A stretch of DNA of 64,000 nucleotides from Numida meleagris (lineage: Eukaryota > Chordata > Aves > Galliformes > Numididae), in assembly GCF_002078875.1 (NCBI RefSeq), contig NC_034413.1, positions 60,136,433 to 60,200,432 on the forward strand. Direction: 5' to 3'. Position 1 is the stretch's first letter; every line of letters starts with the position of its first letter. Shown one piece after another: positions 37,391 to 49,539 of the stretch. Both the position numbers and the translations under genes were made by a program. The notes beneath the pieces were generated by a model. The model had not been told where the DNA came from. It ran no database searches and worked only from the letters and a program-made list of their open reading frames with translations.

Positions 37391-39439
37391 GCCTCAAATG
37401 AATAAATATTTTCCAGAAAGCAAACACAATTTCCCTCTGCGTACAGCACACAAGGGAGAGAGAGAAAAGAATACTTGACCCCGGGACAACACGCTGCTCT
37501 TTTTTTCCGTTGTCTGGTCGTGGTGCAGGAATGTGCAATCTGCAGTCTCAACTGGCAGATGCACAACTTTTGTTTGCAGAACTGACTTCATTATTCCCAC
37601 TGTAGGGGTGGGCTGGCTGGAGATGTTTGGGATACGGGCAGTTCCTGGTCTTCCTGTTGAATCATCCATGTTTTTGGCCTGGTCCAAACTAGCAGTAGCA
37701 TCACTAAGCTCAGATCCAGGCTTTGGGGAATGACAGAACAGCTGGCACGTTTTAACCGTAGCTTTTTAGCACCAGTTCTCATTATCTCAGCGTTATCGTG
37801 ATTTTACTCCACCCCGTTCCCTGGTTGTGTTTTGTCATCTGCTGTGACTACAGACTCTTTGGACCAGGGTCATCTCCTCACAAACAGTGGGGAAGAGATG
37901 GTTTTTACTGGAGCTTTAGATAGCACTATCACATTACAAATAGCAATGAGCTAATGTTATATATCACCCTAGAGCTAAAAATCCCAGCTGCCCACCAGTA
38001 CTTAGCCATATTTTACTTCTGAAGGCTGGTGTGGTGCTGCCTCCCCTCCTTGTATCACCTTAATGACCGTCTTTCCTTATTTACCTCCTTGAGCATCTGC
38101 CCTGGTGAAGTGATTCCCCTGAGGTTAAGGCAAAGGCTCTGGGGACAAAAATGATGTGTCACTATGTAATTAATTCTGTGTTTATGTATGCAAGATAGTC
38201 TGGGCAGCCCAAACGTTTGCATTTCCTTTGGAACTCTTGAAATGATTTTCTCATTTGTCTAGTACAAGAAAGCGGGTTTTTTTTTCTGATTTTCCAAAGT
38301 GGAATTCCTTTGTATTCTTAATAGAAAACCCCAGTTCCACTGTACCCAAATATGATATCTCTGTTTCCCTTGCAACCACCCGTGGGGTTTGAACCACAGA
38401 CCTACAGCACTGTAACAGATTCCATCATGTGCAAATCAAAGGGATTAAACCCAAAATTCGGCAGAAGGGGAAGGCAGCAGCTCAGGGCCGACTTTAGAAG
38501 TGAGGCTGATGCAGGGACACACTGAACGCTGTCCACAGGTGGGTTGCCTCTTGTGTCCTTCATTGCTGATCAGACTGCTGACCTTCCCATCCATCTCCTG
38601 TCCCCTTCCACATCTCAGATGGAAACTTTTTCTTCCTAATGCTGTCAGGCTGCTTCTCTTCTCTTTCCCTCTCTGCTGTTATTTATCCCTCTAATTGTGT
38701 AAAACATTCATGGAAAATGTAGTTCCCATGAAGGATGCTAGGCAGAATAAAGTTGGTGCTGTATATATGAAATTGTGATCTGTAATTTGTATTTCCTCCA
38801 CTGTGTAGCTCAAGATTATTAAATAAAGATGTTGCTGGATGCAGTTACTAATATCATATAGTGCAATTTGTTTTTACCATTTCCTTCTGTTGATCCCTCA
38901 TCTCACTTGGAAATGAGGAAGCACAGTGGCAGAGAGTTGGAGATGCAGGAGATGAAGGAGAGGTTAGGAGGAATGACTGAAGTGTCTGTGACCAGCAAAC
39001 TCCCCAGAGAGAGTTTGGTGTCTTTGTGTCTCATTGCATTGCTTATCTTATCTTACTTCTCTAATATTTGATTTTTGTTAATGCTTAGAAATCTTGTGCT
39101 TCTGAATTAACGTTGGCTCATCTTGGATCTGAAGCAAGGATCAGCTCATTACTATGGCAGAGCTCAACTCCTTTGTCTCATGACACTCCTACAACTCGCT
39201 GACCTGGGTGGTGGCGCTACCAAGGCCTCCGATCCTGCCTTTTAGCTAGTATAGATTAAAAAAAAAAAGGCATTAAAATTAAAGTCATATGACTGTAATG
39301 AGAAGGTTATTTCCCCTTCTCTCGTGAGTTAAGTTCTGTTGCAATTGCAGCTCACTTTGTCCTGTCCATCTCATAGTCTCATTAGCTGCTGGGCCACAGA
39401 GGAATTGAGGAGAGAGAGCTGGGGGTTTTATCTGCATGC

Positions 39440-39860
39440 CGTTCCATCGTGGAGGATTCAATGAGATGATGACTTGTCATTTTTTATTAATGAGATGGAG
39501 CCTGATTCATTATAGATGTGTGGAATGAGCTCAGGGTGGCTGCAGGGGGAGGGCTGCCATTGAAGATGCACCTTCCCAACGTGAGTTTTCTTCTGCTTGG
39601 TCTTACGCAAATTGGCTAAGCACATTGCCAGCGTGCTACGAGACAGCTGAGTTAGCGCGTCGCTCCTGTTTCCCACTGCCCAAGCCTGAGTGTTTCAGCT
39701 CCTGATGAGCAGCCTCACAGGAGCGTTGAATATTCAGTGATGCTCAGCAAATAGCCAGTTAGCCATCGTGAGGAGGTTTCTAAGGGACTATCCCATACAG
39801 CCTGGCTGGCTGACTCATTGGTAGCTGAGGAAAAGGTTTCCATACTTCTTGAGCTATTTC
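39440..39860. promoter_or_regulatory. Candidate conserved non-coding element
   Basis: Repeat-free sequence with ATGACTTGTCAT (39469-39480, an interrupted inverted repeat), TTTTTTATTAATGAGATGG, TACGCAAATTGGCTAAGC, GCTGAGTTAGCGCGTCGC, GAATATTCAGTGATGCTCAG and GGCTGACTCATTGG. AP-1/MAF-like TGA(C/G)TCA and homeodomain sites cluster with several CpG dinucleotides. No domain-bearing ORF. Conservation was not tested. Confidence 0.35.
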
Positions 39861-40689
39861 TGCAGGCCAAAGGAACGCAAGCAAATACCCAAGCTTCAGG
39901 AGGTGTCAGTGACAATAATCTAGCCTTTTGGAAAGTCACAAATTGCAGTTAGAGGCAGAATGGGCATCACAGAACTCAACTGTTGTATTGTGTATATTAT
40001 GTGTTTAAATTTGTAAGTTCTTTGCTCATTACAGAGATAGGTAACCATGTAGCATTAATCTCAGTGCAGACTGTCAGAGAAAGACATGCAATTGGAGTAG
40101 TCCTTCATGTTCTTCTTAATCTAAAGGGAAGGTCGTTCAGATTGAAGTTATCTAGCTGCTCTTTCTGTACAGAAAAGTATAAATTCTGTGTGTTTGGCAG
40201 TGGTTTCCCAGCAGGAATGTGTGGTATGTACCTCTGTGCCATGCTGCTGCACTGAGCAGTACACAAGGTTCTTCTTAACATCAAACCACCAACTGGGAGT
40301 GATTAAGGAAATAATCTGGAGAGACTTGGAGAATCATTAGTTTAATATCTCTTGTTGACTAAGGGAAAACTCTCCTACTTTGCATTTATGCTTGCCCTAA
40401 GATAAATTCTGGCTGAGGTTATGTTTTGGTGATGTTCAGAGGACAGGACATGGTGTTTTCCACTGTTGTTATTTATAATCTTGCAGTGTGGCTCAAATGT
40501 CTTCAAGGTAGCTGTACAATTGTATACAGACACAAATAAAGACGTGCTGCTCCTGCCTTTGCTGAAAACTTTATTTTCCAACATTTTCCAGGCCCTCAAG
40601 TCTTTTCACATGCTTGGTTACTGTATAGAAACTTAAATAAAAACTCTGAGTGCTGCTTGGTATTCTCTGCTTGCAGGGGAAACAAAAGA

Positions 40690-40890
40690 TCAAACTGTCC
40701 TTGCAGCAAAAGTGCATGCTTGAAAGGGTTAATGCAACAAACAGACCTAAAGGAATCTTTTCCCCTTGTAAAATATGCAGCCAGCGTGACAGCAGTATTC
40801 CCAGAGTCAAGTTATCTTTTACATTAGTGAATGTTGTTCCTAAAGCTTTAGCTGGAGTAATAAATGATTCATGGTAACCACACCTTTGTG
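40690..40890. promoter_or_regulatory. Possible conserved non-coding element
   Basis: Complex sequence with GATCAAACTGTCC, GGGTTAATGCAACAAACAG, TTACATTAGTGAATGTTG and GGAGTAATAAATGATTCATGG. Homeodomain-like cores recur. Evidence is composition only. Confidence 0.25.
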
Positions 40891-43800
40891 CACAGCCGTC
40901 CACTTGATGTTCAGTCCGCGCGCTACATCAAGAAGCCTTGTGCAGGAGCTCTATGGCTCCAGTTCAGCAGCTTTCCCCCAGTAACTGTGACAGGGTGAAA
41001 GGCATTTGAGTAACAAATGGTAAGTCGAAGAGAAAGGTTTCTCTTCTGCCTCTTAAAGTGTAAATTAGCGGTGTGTGTTTGTGCTTTCTGTGCAACCCAA
41101 GTTTGATGCACGCTCCTGGGAGTCTGTATGTGGAGAGGAGGCTAAGGAAGAGACGGCTGAGTCTATTCTCTTCGGAAAAGAAGAAAACAGGCAGAGAAGT
41201 TTAAAAGTTGTGTGTGTCAGACCTTCAAGCTCTTCCCCACCATGCAACTAATGAGACCTCACAAAATGTATACACTGTGAGGGAGCGAGGCAGACCCCCT
41301 AACAGAGGGGCTCCAAATCAGATGACATTCAAGGTAGGGCTGGAGGGCAGGTCTGCCCCAACACCAGCTGTCTGCTAATGCTGCTTAATGCCCACCTGGG
41401 GACTGAGATCTGCCCTGACCTTTCCCCACCTAGTGTGACTGTGGACCCAGGTTCATTCTGGAAGAAGGCGACTGGCCCAGGTGGGAGCTCAGCTCCAGAT
41501 TTGGGAAGGCCAACGCTCAGTCCCAGCTGCTGTCATCTGGTGGGAACTGTGGCACCGCTGGTACTTCTAAACTGGAGATGACTGAGAGGATAACTGCTAG
41601 AGATCGAGACCTGTAATTACTGAAGATAGATTTGTGTGAGCACTCAAATTCATGGAAGATTAAAAAATCTAGAAGAGAATCTTCAGACTGGGACAACCAA
41701 GGTAGATACAGGGTTTGACCCAATTAGAGAGTGAACATTGGTAGCAGGGTAATAGACCAGAACACTGCAAGATGATTTACAATCTTCGGTGTATTTTGAG
41801 ATCCAGTGAGAAGTGGGAAGGGAAGACTTGGACTAGCCTGAGAAGTTTCTTGGCAATTTGGTGAGGAACCCAGAACTAAGCAGGACATCATACAACCAGT
41901 TTAAGACGAACACTAACAAAAGGAATTTGACTCAATTCATTCACTTCTCCAGGGAGAGTCAAGCACGGTCTATTTGATTTAGAGTTGACTTCCAAATAGC
42001 CCCCATATCACTCCCTGTATGAATATTCCCCATGCGGGTGTGAAACATTATGCCAGGTGTTCAGCTGACTTTCCCAAAGTCTGATTTCAGAGTGTCACAG
42101 CACTGCAGAGCAGCAGGCGTAATGTATTGGTGCCCTGCCTTTTACGTATCTCTCTCCAGTGGTTCATGAATAGTAAGCACAGTGGGTTTTACAAGGACAG
42201 ATATGGAATAGTCTCCATTGCATTTGAGTAAAAAGTTCAGCATACAATTGACATAGCTCAGTCTTGGGTGTTTGCTGGTTTAAAAGAAAAAATGATTTCC
42301 AACAATTGAGGCTTTTTTCTTACCAGACCAATCACAAACTTTTGAAGCATGAAATGAATTTCAGTGGTCCTTGCCAATAAACTTCTTTCTGTGATATTGG
42401 TTTTTATGAAATGGCTATAATCTTTGCAGGTAATGAATGAAAGCTACACTATGAAGACCACCTAACATTCTTCTTCTTGATTTATGGTGTATTGGTTAAA
42501 ATAGTAAACTGATAATGATCACAAAATAGCGATAAATCACTATGGGCTGATGTATCTGAAACAATAGAAAATGTTCTGGAGGAAGAAACTTGGAGCCAGT
42601 CAGGAACAGCTGGGTGTTCTGCAGATACGAAAGATACCAGGGAGTCCACAAAAATACTAATTAAGAGATGCTTTCCCTTTGTTTCCGTCAGGGTTGAGCT
42701 GTTCCTCGCTTCTGAATGAAATAAACTCTAGACATTTATGATAAATTAAGGTTCCCACACCCACAGTGTATCAAATCTAATTAGATAGTGCTGGTGGAAA
42801 TCCATTCAAGCCAAAATCAAGTCTGGATGCAATCATTTCATTTTGCACAGTTCTTCAGAAAACTGGTCTTTAGATCTCACTCCAGCCCCCTGGTGTCACC
42901 CTTGTGGATAAATTTATGCATGTCCAGTTTTCTAAAGGTGAGACAAAGTCGTGTTGTTATCTTGTGTTGCCTCAGCTCCTAGGTAACGCAACTTTTCTCT
43001 GTCCATCAGATGTGTTTTCAAAACATTTGTATTTTTAGTTGTAGTCATGTAATTGTAATACATTCTGACTCAGATATGCTTTAGACTGTGAGATGCCAAT
43101 AGATAAAAGAAAAAAGATGGAGCAAAAGGCACTCCAACCTAAGAGTAGTTGGAAGAGACCATGATGTCTCCTAAAGTCTCCTGAGAACCAAAAAGTTCTC
43201 TGATCTTTAGTGGAGTTGACCTATCCCAAAATGATCTTCCTAGAAAGGTTTTGGGTTAAATTCTCGCTCTTGTCTTGTCTCATAATGGTAACTTTCTTTG
43301 GACTTGGTGCTAATCATACCAATGAGCCAGTTCTGATTGGTACTAGCTTGCAAAAGGCCTCTTTTGTTCTTGTTAGAGTATCTAACCTCTAAATCTATTT
43401 AATACCCTTTCCCTGGTTGTCCATCATTATGACACATGATTTTCCAAAGGATTTACTATTAGTTAGCAGCACAGGGCTTTCTCCCTGGGGTAGCAGCTAC
43501 TTGCAGTGAAGAAAATGCATGTTCAATGTAGCAATTTGTCTTTTTTTATATATTTATTATAAGAGTAAATGAGTTATTGTGGGGGACTTCAATATTATTG
43601 CAAATTAGGTGCTACAAGCCAAGCCGTGCACATTTGTTATGTTTCTAGGCATACACAGCATGCATAGCAGTTCAAAAATCAGCAGTCATATTATATCTAG
43701 GCCTTTTCCTGGGCAGCTGCTACTTTGCAGGTATTTTTGTAGCATGGCTGTTCCATAACTCTGCTTACTTCAAATGAAGGAAGGGGGGAATCTGTCAGAA

Positions 43801-46800
43801 AAGTGATTGCTATAAAAAAGGTTTTGATGAGCATGAGGGCATGAATTATAAAATCTCTCAAGATTTAGTTTCCAAAGTAGGCATGGGCTAATGAATATAC
43901 AGAGAGCATTGCTTGTCATATATTCCTTCTATAATAGTAATTTATGAGCTGTTGTGTATTTTTTCACTTGCACCTTTCTGGGTATACTTGCAGGCTGAAA
44001 ACTTATCGAAATTATAAATTGCTCTTTTATTCAGAAAAGTGTGCAGAATCAAGCAAAGCACACAGAACTGAAACCTGCACAACCTCCACTTCAACAAGGG
44101 ACTTAAATTAACTGCTGAAATTTAAGTCAGCAGAATTAGCCAAATGTTTTGGTTTAAGGGAGTGCTTAAGCAGCTCATTGGAGCCAGATTCTCTCAGTAC
44201 TGGGATTTCTGCCCCAGGTCAATCTTCCGAGTTTCTGGTTCTGATCAAACCAGGCTCTTGCCAGAACAACCTCTTATCATGTAATTTCATCTCACAAGGA
44301 TGCAGAAATGGACAGCTGGGCACGCGTATCCTGCTCAGGTCCTCTGCTTCCCCAGTTGAGTCCTTTTCTGTAGTTTAGCCATCAGCCTAATCCTGGATTT
44401 AGAGACTAATCTGGATTAAAGCTCTGTTTCTTTTGATGTTCCTGCAGGACAGGTGGTGTCTGGTGGGAGGGGGAGAGCATCCTGATTACAAAACATTAAG
44501 GACAAAATTTCTGAAAAGTCTCCTTGGCTGTGTCATCTTTTAGAAGAGAAAAATAGATAAGAAGGTGAAGCCCTTCTGCATCTCTGCTCTTCTACTTCTC
44601 CTTTTCTTTTTTTCTTCCAAGAAGAGAGAGCCCATGTGTCATGTTTCATGTAATACTGCTTATATTCATCATAGGTGACCTGGATCATTTGTACTTGTTT
44701 TTTTTATAGTCTCTCGACATACATTGTTTTCTCTAGCTTGAAATATAGCACATTAATGAGGTATGTATCTGCTCAGATATATGCAGTCAGCTCATGAAAG
44801 ATGCTCTGGTAGCACTTTGGCTAGTTTGTCAACAGCTAACATTTTGGCAGACGCAGAGAAAAAAACCATCCCCAGTTCATATGAGAGTCCAAGAAAACCT
44901 GACGTTAAACTTTTGGGAGCCATGTTTACGTATTCTGGAGTTCATCATGCAATTAGACACATAGTAATCTCCCCAGTCCAAACTCCAGTGAAGCAGCTAT
45001 CACTTCACAACTAATGTACATCTGCTTCTGATAGAATTATGTTGACGTTTCTCTTCCCTCTTTGCTGATAACAAGTTGGAGCCATTATGGCCAACAGCCT
45101 GACATTTCACCTGGGCTTTCCTGTTGAGCGTGAGTAGCTGGTGCTCAGCAGTGCCCATTTGCTGCAGAGGTCCCTAGCTGCTGGTTGCTCACAGGTCCTG
45201 ATATTCCTCATCTGCTGCAGTGATGCATTACTATGAAAAAGGGTTATTTTGTTCATTTTTAGAACAGTATGACCAAGAAGTGCTGGGGGCCCTAAGTTTC
45301 GCTGCTTGTTTGGCCACCAGTTACAGCTCTGTGCTTGCGTGCACTAGGAGTGCCCTGAAAAGCTCTTAGAATATAAGTTTATAACTACTGACTTAGGACT
45401 GTTTCAATAAGCATTGCACTAGGATCTATTTGCAATATGATATTAGATCTAGAGGAGCACTGGGAACAATTTGGATTGCATTCCCAGTTAGGCAAGCTGG
45501 AAAGACTTTTTGGAGAAATGTGGGGAGGAAAAAGCACATTTCTATTTCTATTTCTCCATCAGAAAAAAAGAGAAAGTATGCGCTTACTGAGAATTCGTGA
45601 GGCTTAGGCAGTTGTGGTGTACAGTCATATCGCTGCATGAATGCAACTTCTTCTTATTAATATACAGTCATCCAGAAAGCTGTCTCAGTGTCGCAGAAGT
45701 AATTTTATTCACATGTTAGCATGTTCTGTGTCAATGGATTATGGTTACCAGTCTGGAGTGGCATACTAAGGACAAAGAAGATGAAAAACTACATCTTGAA
45801 ATCCATCTAAACTTGAATGGTTTTGGTCTCAAGGGGCAAAAATGTGTTATAAGTATTCCTGTTGAGTAGTAACAAGGAGTCCCATTAAACAGCAGCTAGA
45901 AATCAGCATGCCTCCAAGACAGCCCAGCAACGTTTATTCAGAGACCGATTTGTGGGTGAGATGAGCAGCAGTGTCTTTGTACCTTGTACTGGAATACTTA
46001 TCCCCCAACATCCCTCTGAGCTGCTGTTTTTCCAGAGGCCGGGGATGCCTCTTGATCCTTGTTTGTGTTCACATTTTGGAGATGAGAATTTTTTCGAATC
46101 GCTGTGCTTTTTAAATGAGCACTGGTAACTTCTTGTCCAGAGACTGAGCCAGTTGTTTGGTTTAGCTGAATTGGTAGTGTATATGTGAGGCCTTTCTGCT
46201 TCACAGGATTTTGTGTGTATATGTTCTTAGGAGAATCTTTGCTGTTAGGGATGCTTTTCCCTTGTATACAGACTCTTTTATCAGAGCTCACATGATATGT
46301 TTTGTAAGAGCTGAGAAACATAAGAAGTTCTCCCAGCTGTAGGAAGTCTTCATTGCCTTTAATCATTTAGTGTTTCAAAGAAATAATATTGTCATCTTCT
46401 TTCTATGCATCACTCCAATATAAATGCATCTTTTATATTAGCAGATTTGACCCAACCAGTATATTATTTCAGCTACTTTTCATTAGCAACTTGGGGTATT
46501 TTAGCTGTGCAGTAGCTTTTCCATTGTGATTCCATGCTACTTTGCTATTGAATGAAATTTAATACATTGCTTACAATTAGCATTGAGGAATGCTACCCTA
46601 TCATCAGTTCACTGCTATGAGACTTGCTCGAAGATTTCAACAAAGAAAATATTCTTTGCTCTTGAAATGCTTTGCAGTTCCGCCTAGGCTGCTCAAAATA
46701 AACATTGTTTTTGAACCAAAGTTCCCCCCAGCTCCCCTCCCAGCAACCTTCCAAAACAAACAAAATATTTTCAGTGGCCATCAGATAGAAATTTGACCCT

Positions 46801-48009
46801 AATTACGTACTTTGTCTATTCATGGCGTGTAGTAGGGGTCTAGAGAGCGATAGTTTGCAACTGAATGCACTTTAACTTAGCATCAGGTGCAGGCAGAAAT
46901 ACACAGCATGTAGCATTTGTGTTGAATAGTATAATGGGAATTATATGCTCTTGTAAGCTACAATTTGCATATGTGAAATGAGGTGGGATTTTTTTTCATG
47001 GTGATTAGCAGTTCTCTGACAAACCCTGAAACCCTTACTCAGCTGTAACTCTTGATGCTCAGTCATTGTTCATATATTCATCATATAAATGCACCGGCAG
47101 ACTGTTTTAGTAAATATGAATTGTAATAAATAGCAGCAAAGATATTAATTCGGCTGTGGTTTTGCTTGTATCTGTGCACACCTGACTGGAGTCACTTGGT
47201 GGCTCTGAAGGTTGGGATCTGTTGGTGGCACCTGGAAGGTGCTCCAGATGGATGCTGGTGTGGAAGCGTACTTGTGGAGAGGTGACTCATTCAGCGGAAG
47301 GACTTGGTACTCTTTGACTCTTCTCTCGTTGTCATAGCTGTGTTGCATTGGCTTGGTTCTCAGGCCGCAGCTTCTTTTACTAAGCTCAGTGTGACACATT
47401 AAGGTGGCATCCTTCCCCAGTTCAATACCTCTTCTGAAACCCAAATTAGAAGTAATAACAGTAGTGTTGTTTCATTTCCCTTCAGTGGTTCCTTTCTGTT
47501 TGTTTATTTCCTTGTTTTGAATTCAGTTTACTACTTTGGTTTCTCTGATGTATAGGAAAATTTTGTGGTACTTCTGCACAGACATTAGTTCTAGGCAGCA
47601 ACTTAAAACAAAATAAGGGAGAGAGAAGGAGATGGTTTCTTAGTTACAGTGCAACTAGTTTGTTTGTATTGAAAAACAGACTAACTCTAAAAGAATGTGC
47701 TGTAATTTGTATCACAGATCTAGTTTGCCTGAGTCTTAAGTGCAGCCATGCGTTAGAGTGTTTGCAAAAATTAAAACTTCAAGATGTGGGAAGAGATTGA
47801 CTTTGACTTGTAGTTTGTGCAAACATTTTCATCTCCCTCATGGAAGACTTGTGAAGTCTCTTTAAGCCCAGAATGTTCAGTAGTTCAGACTGAGTTTTCC
47901 TAGGGGCCCAAGGTATGCAGGGACAAACCTGCAAATGCAAATCACATCCGCAGCCTCTGTTCCTGTTTTGATTAAAACCTGTACTTCCCAATTCTGCCAC
48001 AAGAGCTAC

Positions 48010-48516
48010 AAGAAACGTACTGTGGTGAGTCCTGCTGCCTCACCTCAAGCACTGTGTGCAGTTTTGGGCACCACAATATAAGAACCATTCAAAACTATTA
48101 GAGAGCATTCAAAGGAGGGCTACAAAAATGGTGAAAGGTCTGGAGGGCAAGGTGTATGAGGAGCGGCTGAGGTCCTGGGTTTTCTCAGCCCAGAGCAGAG
48201 GAGCTGAGGGGAGGCCTCATGGCGGCTGCAGCTCCTCACAGGGAGCGGAGGGGCAGCGCTGAGCTCTGCTCTCTGTGACAGCGACAGGGCCTGAGGGAAC
48301 GGCATGGAGCTATGTCAGGAGAGGGGCAGCTGGAGGTTAGGGACAGGGTCTGCACCAGAGGGCCATGGCACCGAGCTGCTGGAGTTCATAGAGTGTTTGG
48401 ACAGCGATCTCAGGCATAGGGTTTGGTTTTTGGGTGGTCCTTTGTGCAGCCCGCAGTTGGACTTGATGATCCTTGTGGGTACTTTACAACTTCAGATATT
48501 CTGTGAACCTGTGATA
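48010..48516 (+). mobile_element. CR1 LINE, about 500-base fragment, sense
   Basis: TGTGTGCAGTTTTGGGCACC, GAGCATTCAAAGGAGGGCTA, GGTCTGGAGGGCAAGGTGTA, GAGGAGCGGCTGAGGTCCTG, GGCCTCATGGCGGCTGCAGC and GGAGTTGGAC-type sequence near the end trace the CR1 body into its 3' UTR. It closes with GATATTCTGTGAACCTGTGA, the degraded terminal octamers. Compared with the consensus I know, a few tens of bases are missing between GGGTCTGCACCAGAGG and GCCATGGCACCGAG. Longest copy in the window; no coding capacity left. It contains TGGGTGGTC at 48431-48439. Confidence 0.95.
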
Positions 48517-49521
48517 TTTTGGTCAAAAAGTGAAATGTAAATGAAGCACCAATTTGTTGAATACTTCCCAGTCTGAAATGACCGTGCCTGGATGAGAATG
48601 CTGGTGATGACAGTGGCAGCTCAGCAATAGAGGCTTTTATGTCAGAGACATTAAAAAAAATGAACCAAACTAAACAGAAAAGCTGCAATTTTAATGCATT
48701 TATATGACTGTAGGTTGTCTGGCTTGAAGCAGATATGCTGAACATTTCAATGGCATGAGAATTTTGTGCAAGCTACATGGAAACAGCACAGACAGAGTCT
48801 CAGATTGGTCTTTCAAGATGTCTTAAAATGTTCTTCATAGATTTTCCTGAGTGTGGTGAGGCAGTTAGACCCTCTTCAACCTGCTCTATATAAGGTACAG
48901 GTTTGGAGTGTGGCTTCCCTCTGAGGCACTCTCCCAGACATTTGGATGCGGTGCTCCCCATACTAGTGAATGGCGAGCCATAAACAGGCTATTTTATGTT
49001 TCGCACACACCCATTCATCAATGGCTTCCTGCTTGGGAACTGTGGTATCTAGACACATTAGTGGAAGCAAAGACATGTAAACACTTTTACACCCATTAAG
49101 TCAAGGCCAGGAAAATGTTGGCCCATCCTCACGAGGAAAATAAGAACTTGCTCACTAGCGCAGGTCCAGCTCGTGCTGGGCTGGTTTCTGGAGCAGCCCA
49201 GGCTGGCGGTGACCGCGTCCGAAGGAAACTGGGTGACATTCCGGCTGACTGAAGTTTGAGCCAAGAACAAAGCTGTGGTTGTTCTCTTCTTGCTTTTGCT
49301 CTGTTGAGGGACGATGGTCGTGTTGGCCATATTTTATTCCTGGCAGAGCGTTTCCCAAAGTCACCAACAGGTTGCCAGTTTCACTGTTTGTGATGTAAAT
49401 GATGTTGAAACCCACCCTCAGGATCTGTTTTGGCAAAGCCCTGCTATTTCATAATGAGCTCTGATGCTTTTGGCCCAGCTGCGTAGGAATCAGCTCAAAT
49501 TGCTCTGTGATGCCAAATTCC

Positions 49522-49539
49522 TTTTTTTTTTTTTTTTTT
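49522..49539. repeat. T18 homopolymer
   Basis: Eighteen T on the + strand between CCAAATTCC and CCTTGGC. Confidence 0.9.

Larger units (their letters stand above)
34372..48009 (+). other. GLI2: GLI2 intron, long CR1-free stretch
   Basis: More than 13 kb without a recognisable CR1 copy or exon. It contains a (GAT)n-like run at 35081-35104, a (TTTA)n run at 35628-35654, the A16/T20 inverted pair at 37264-37390, candidate regulatory blocks at 39440-39860 and 40690-40890, and a 122-codon minus-strand frame at 45998-46366 of unknown meaning. Confidence 0.5.

Noticed and set aside
48056..48540. Open frames within the CR1 copy
   Set aside because: They run through the CR1 3' region, which is not coding, and are not remnants of the CR1 reverse transcriptase frame.
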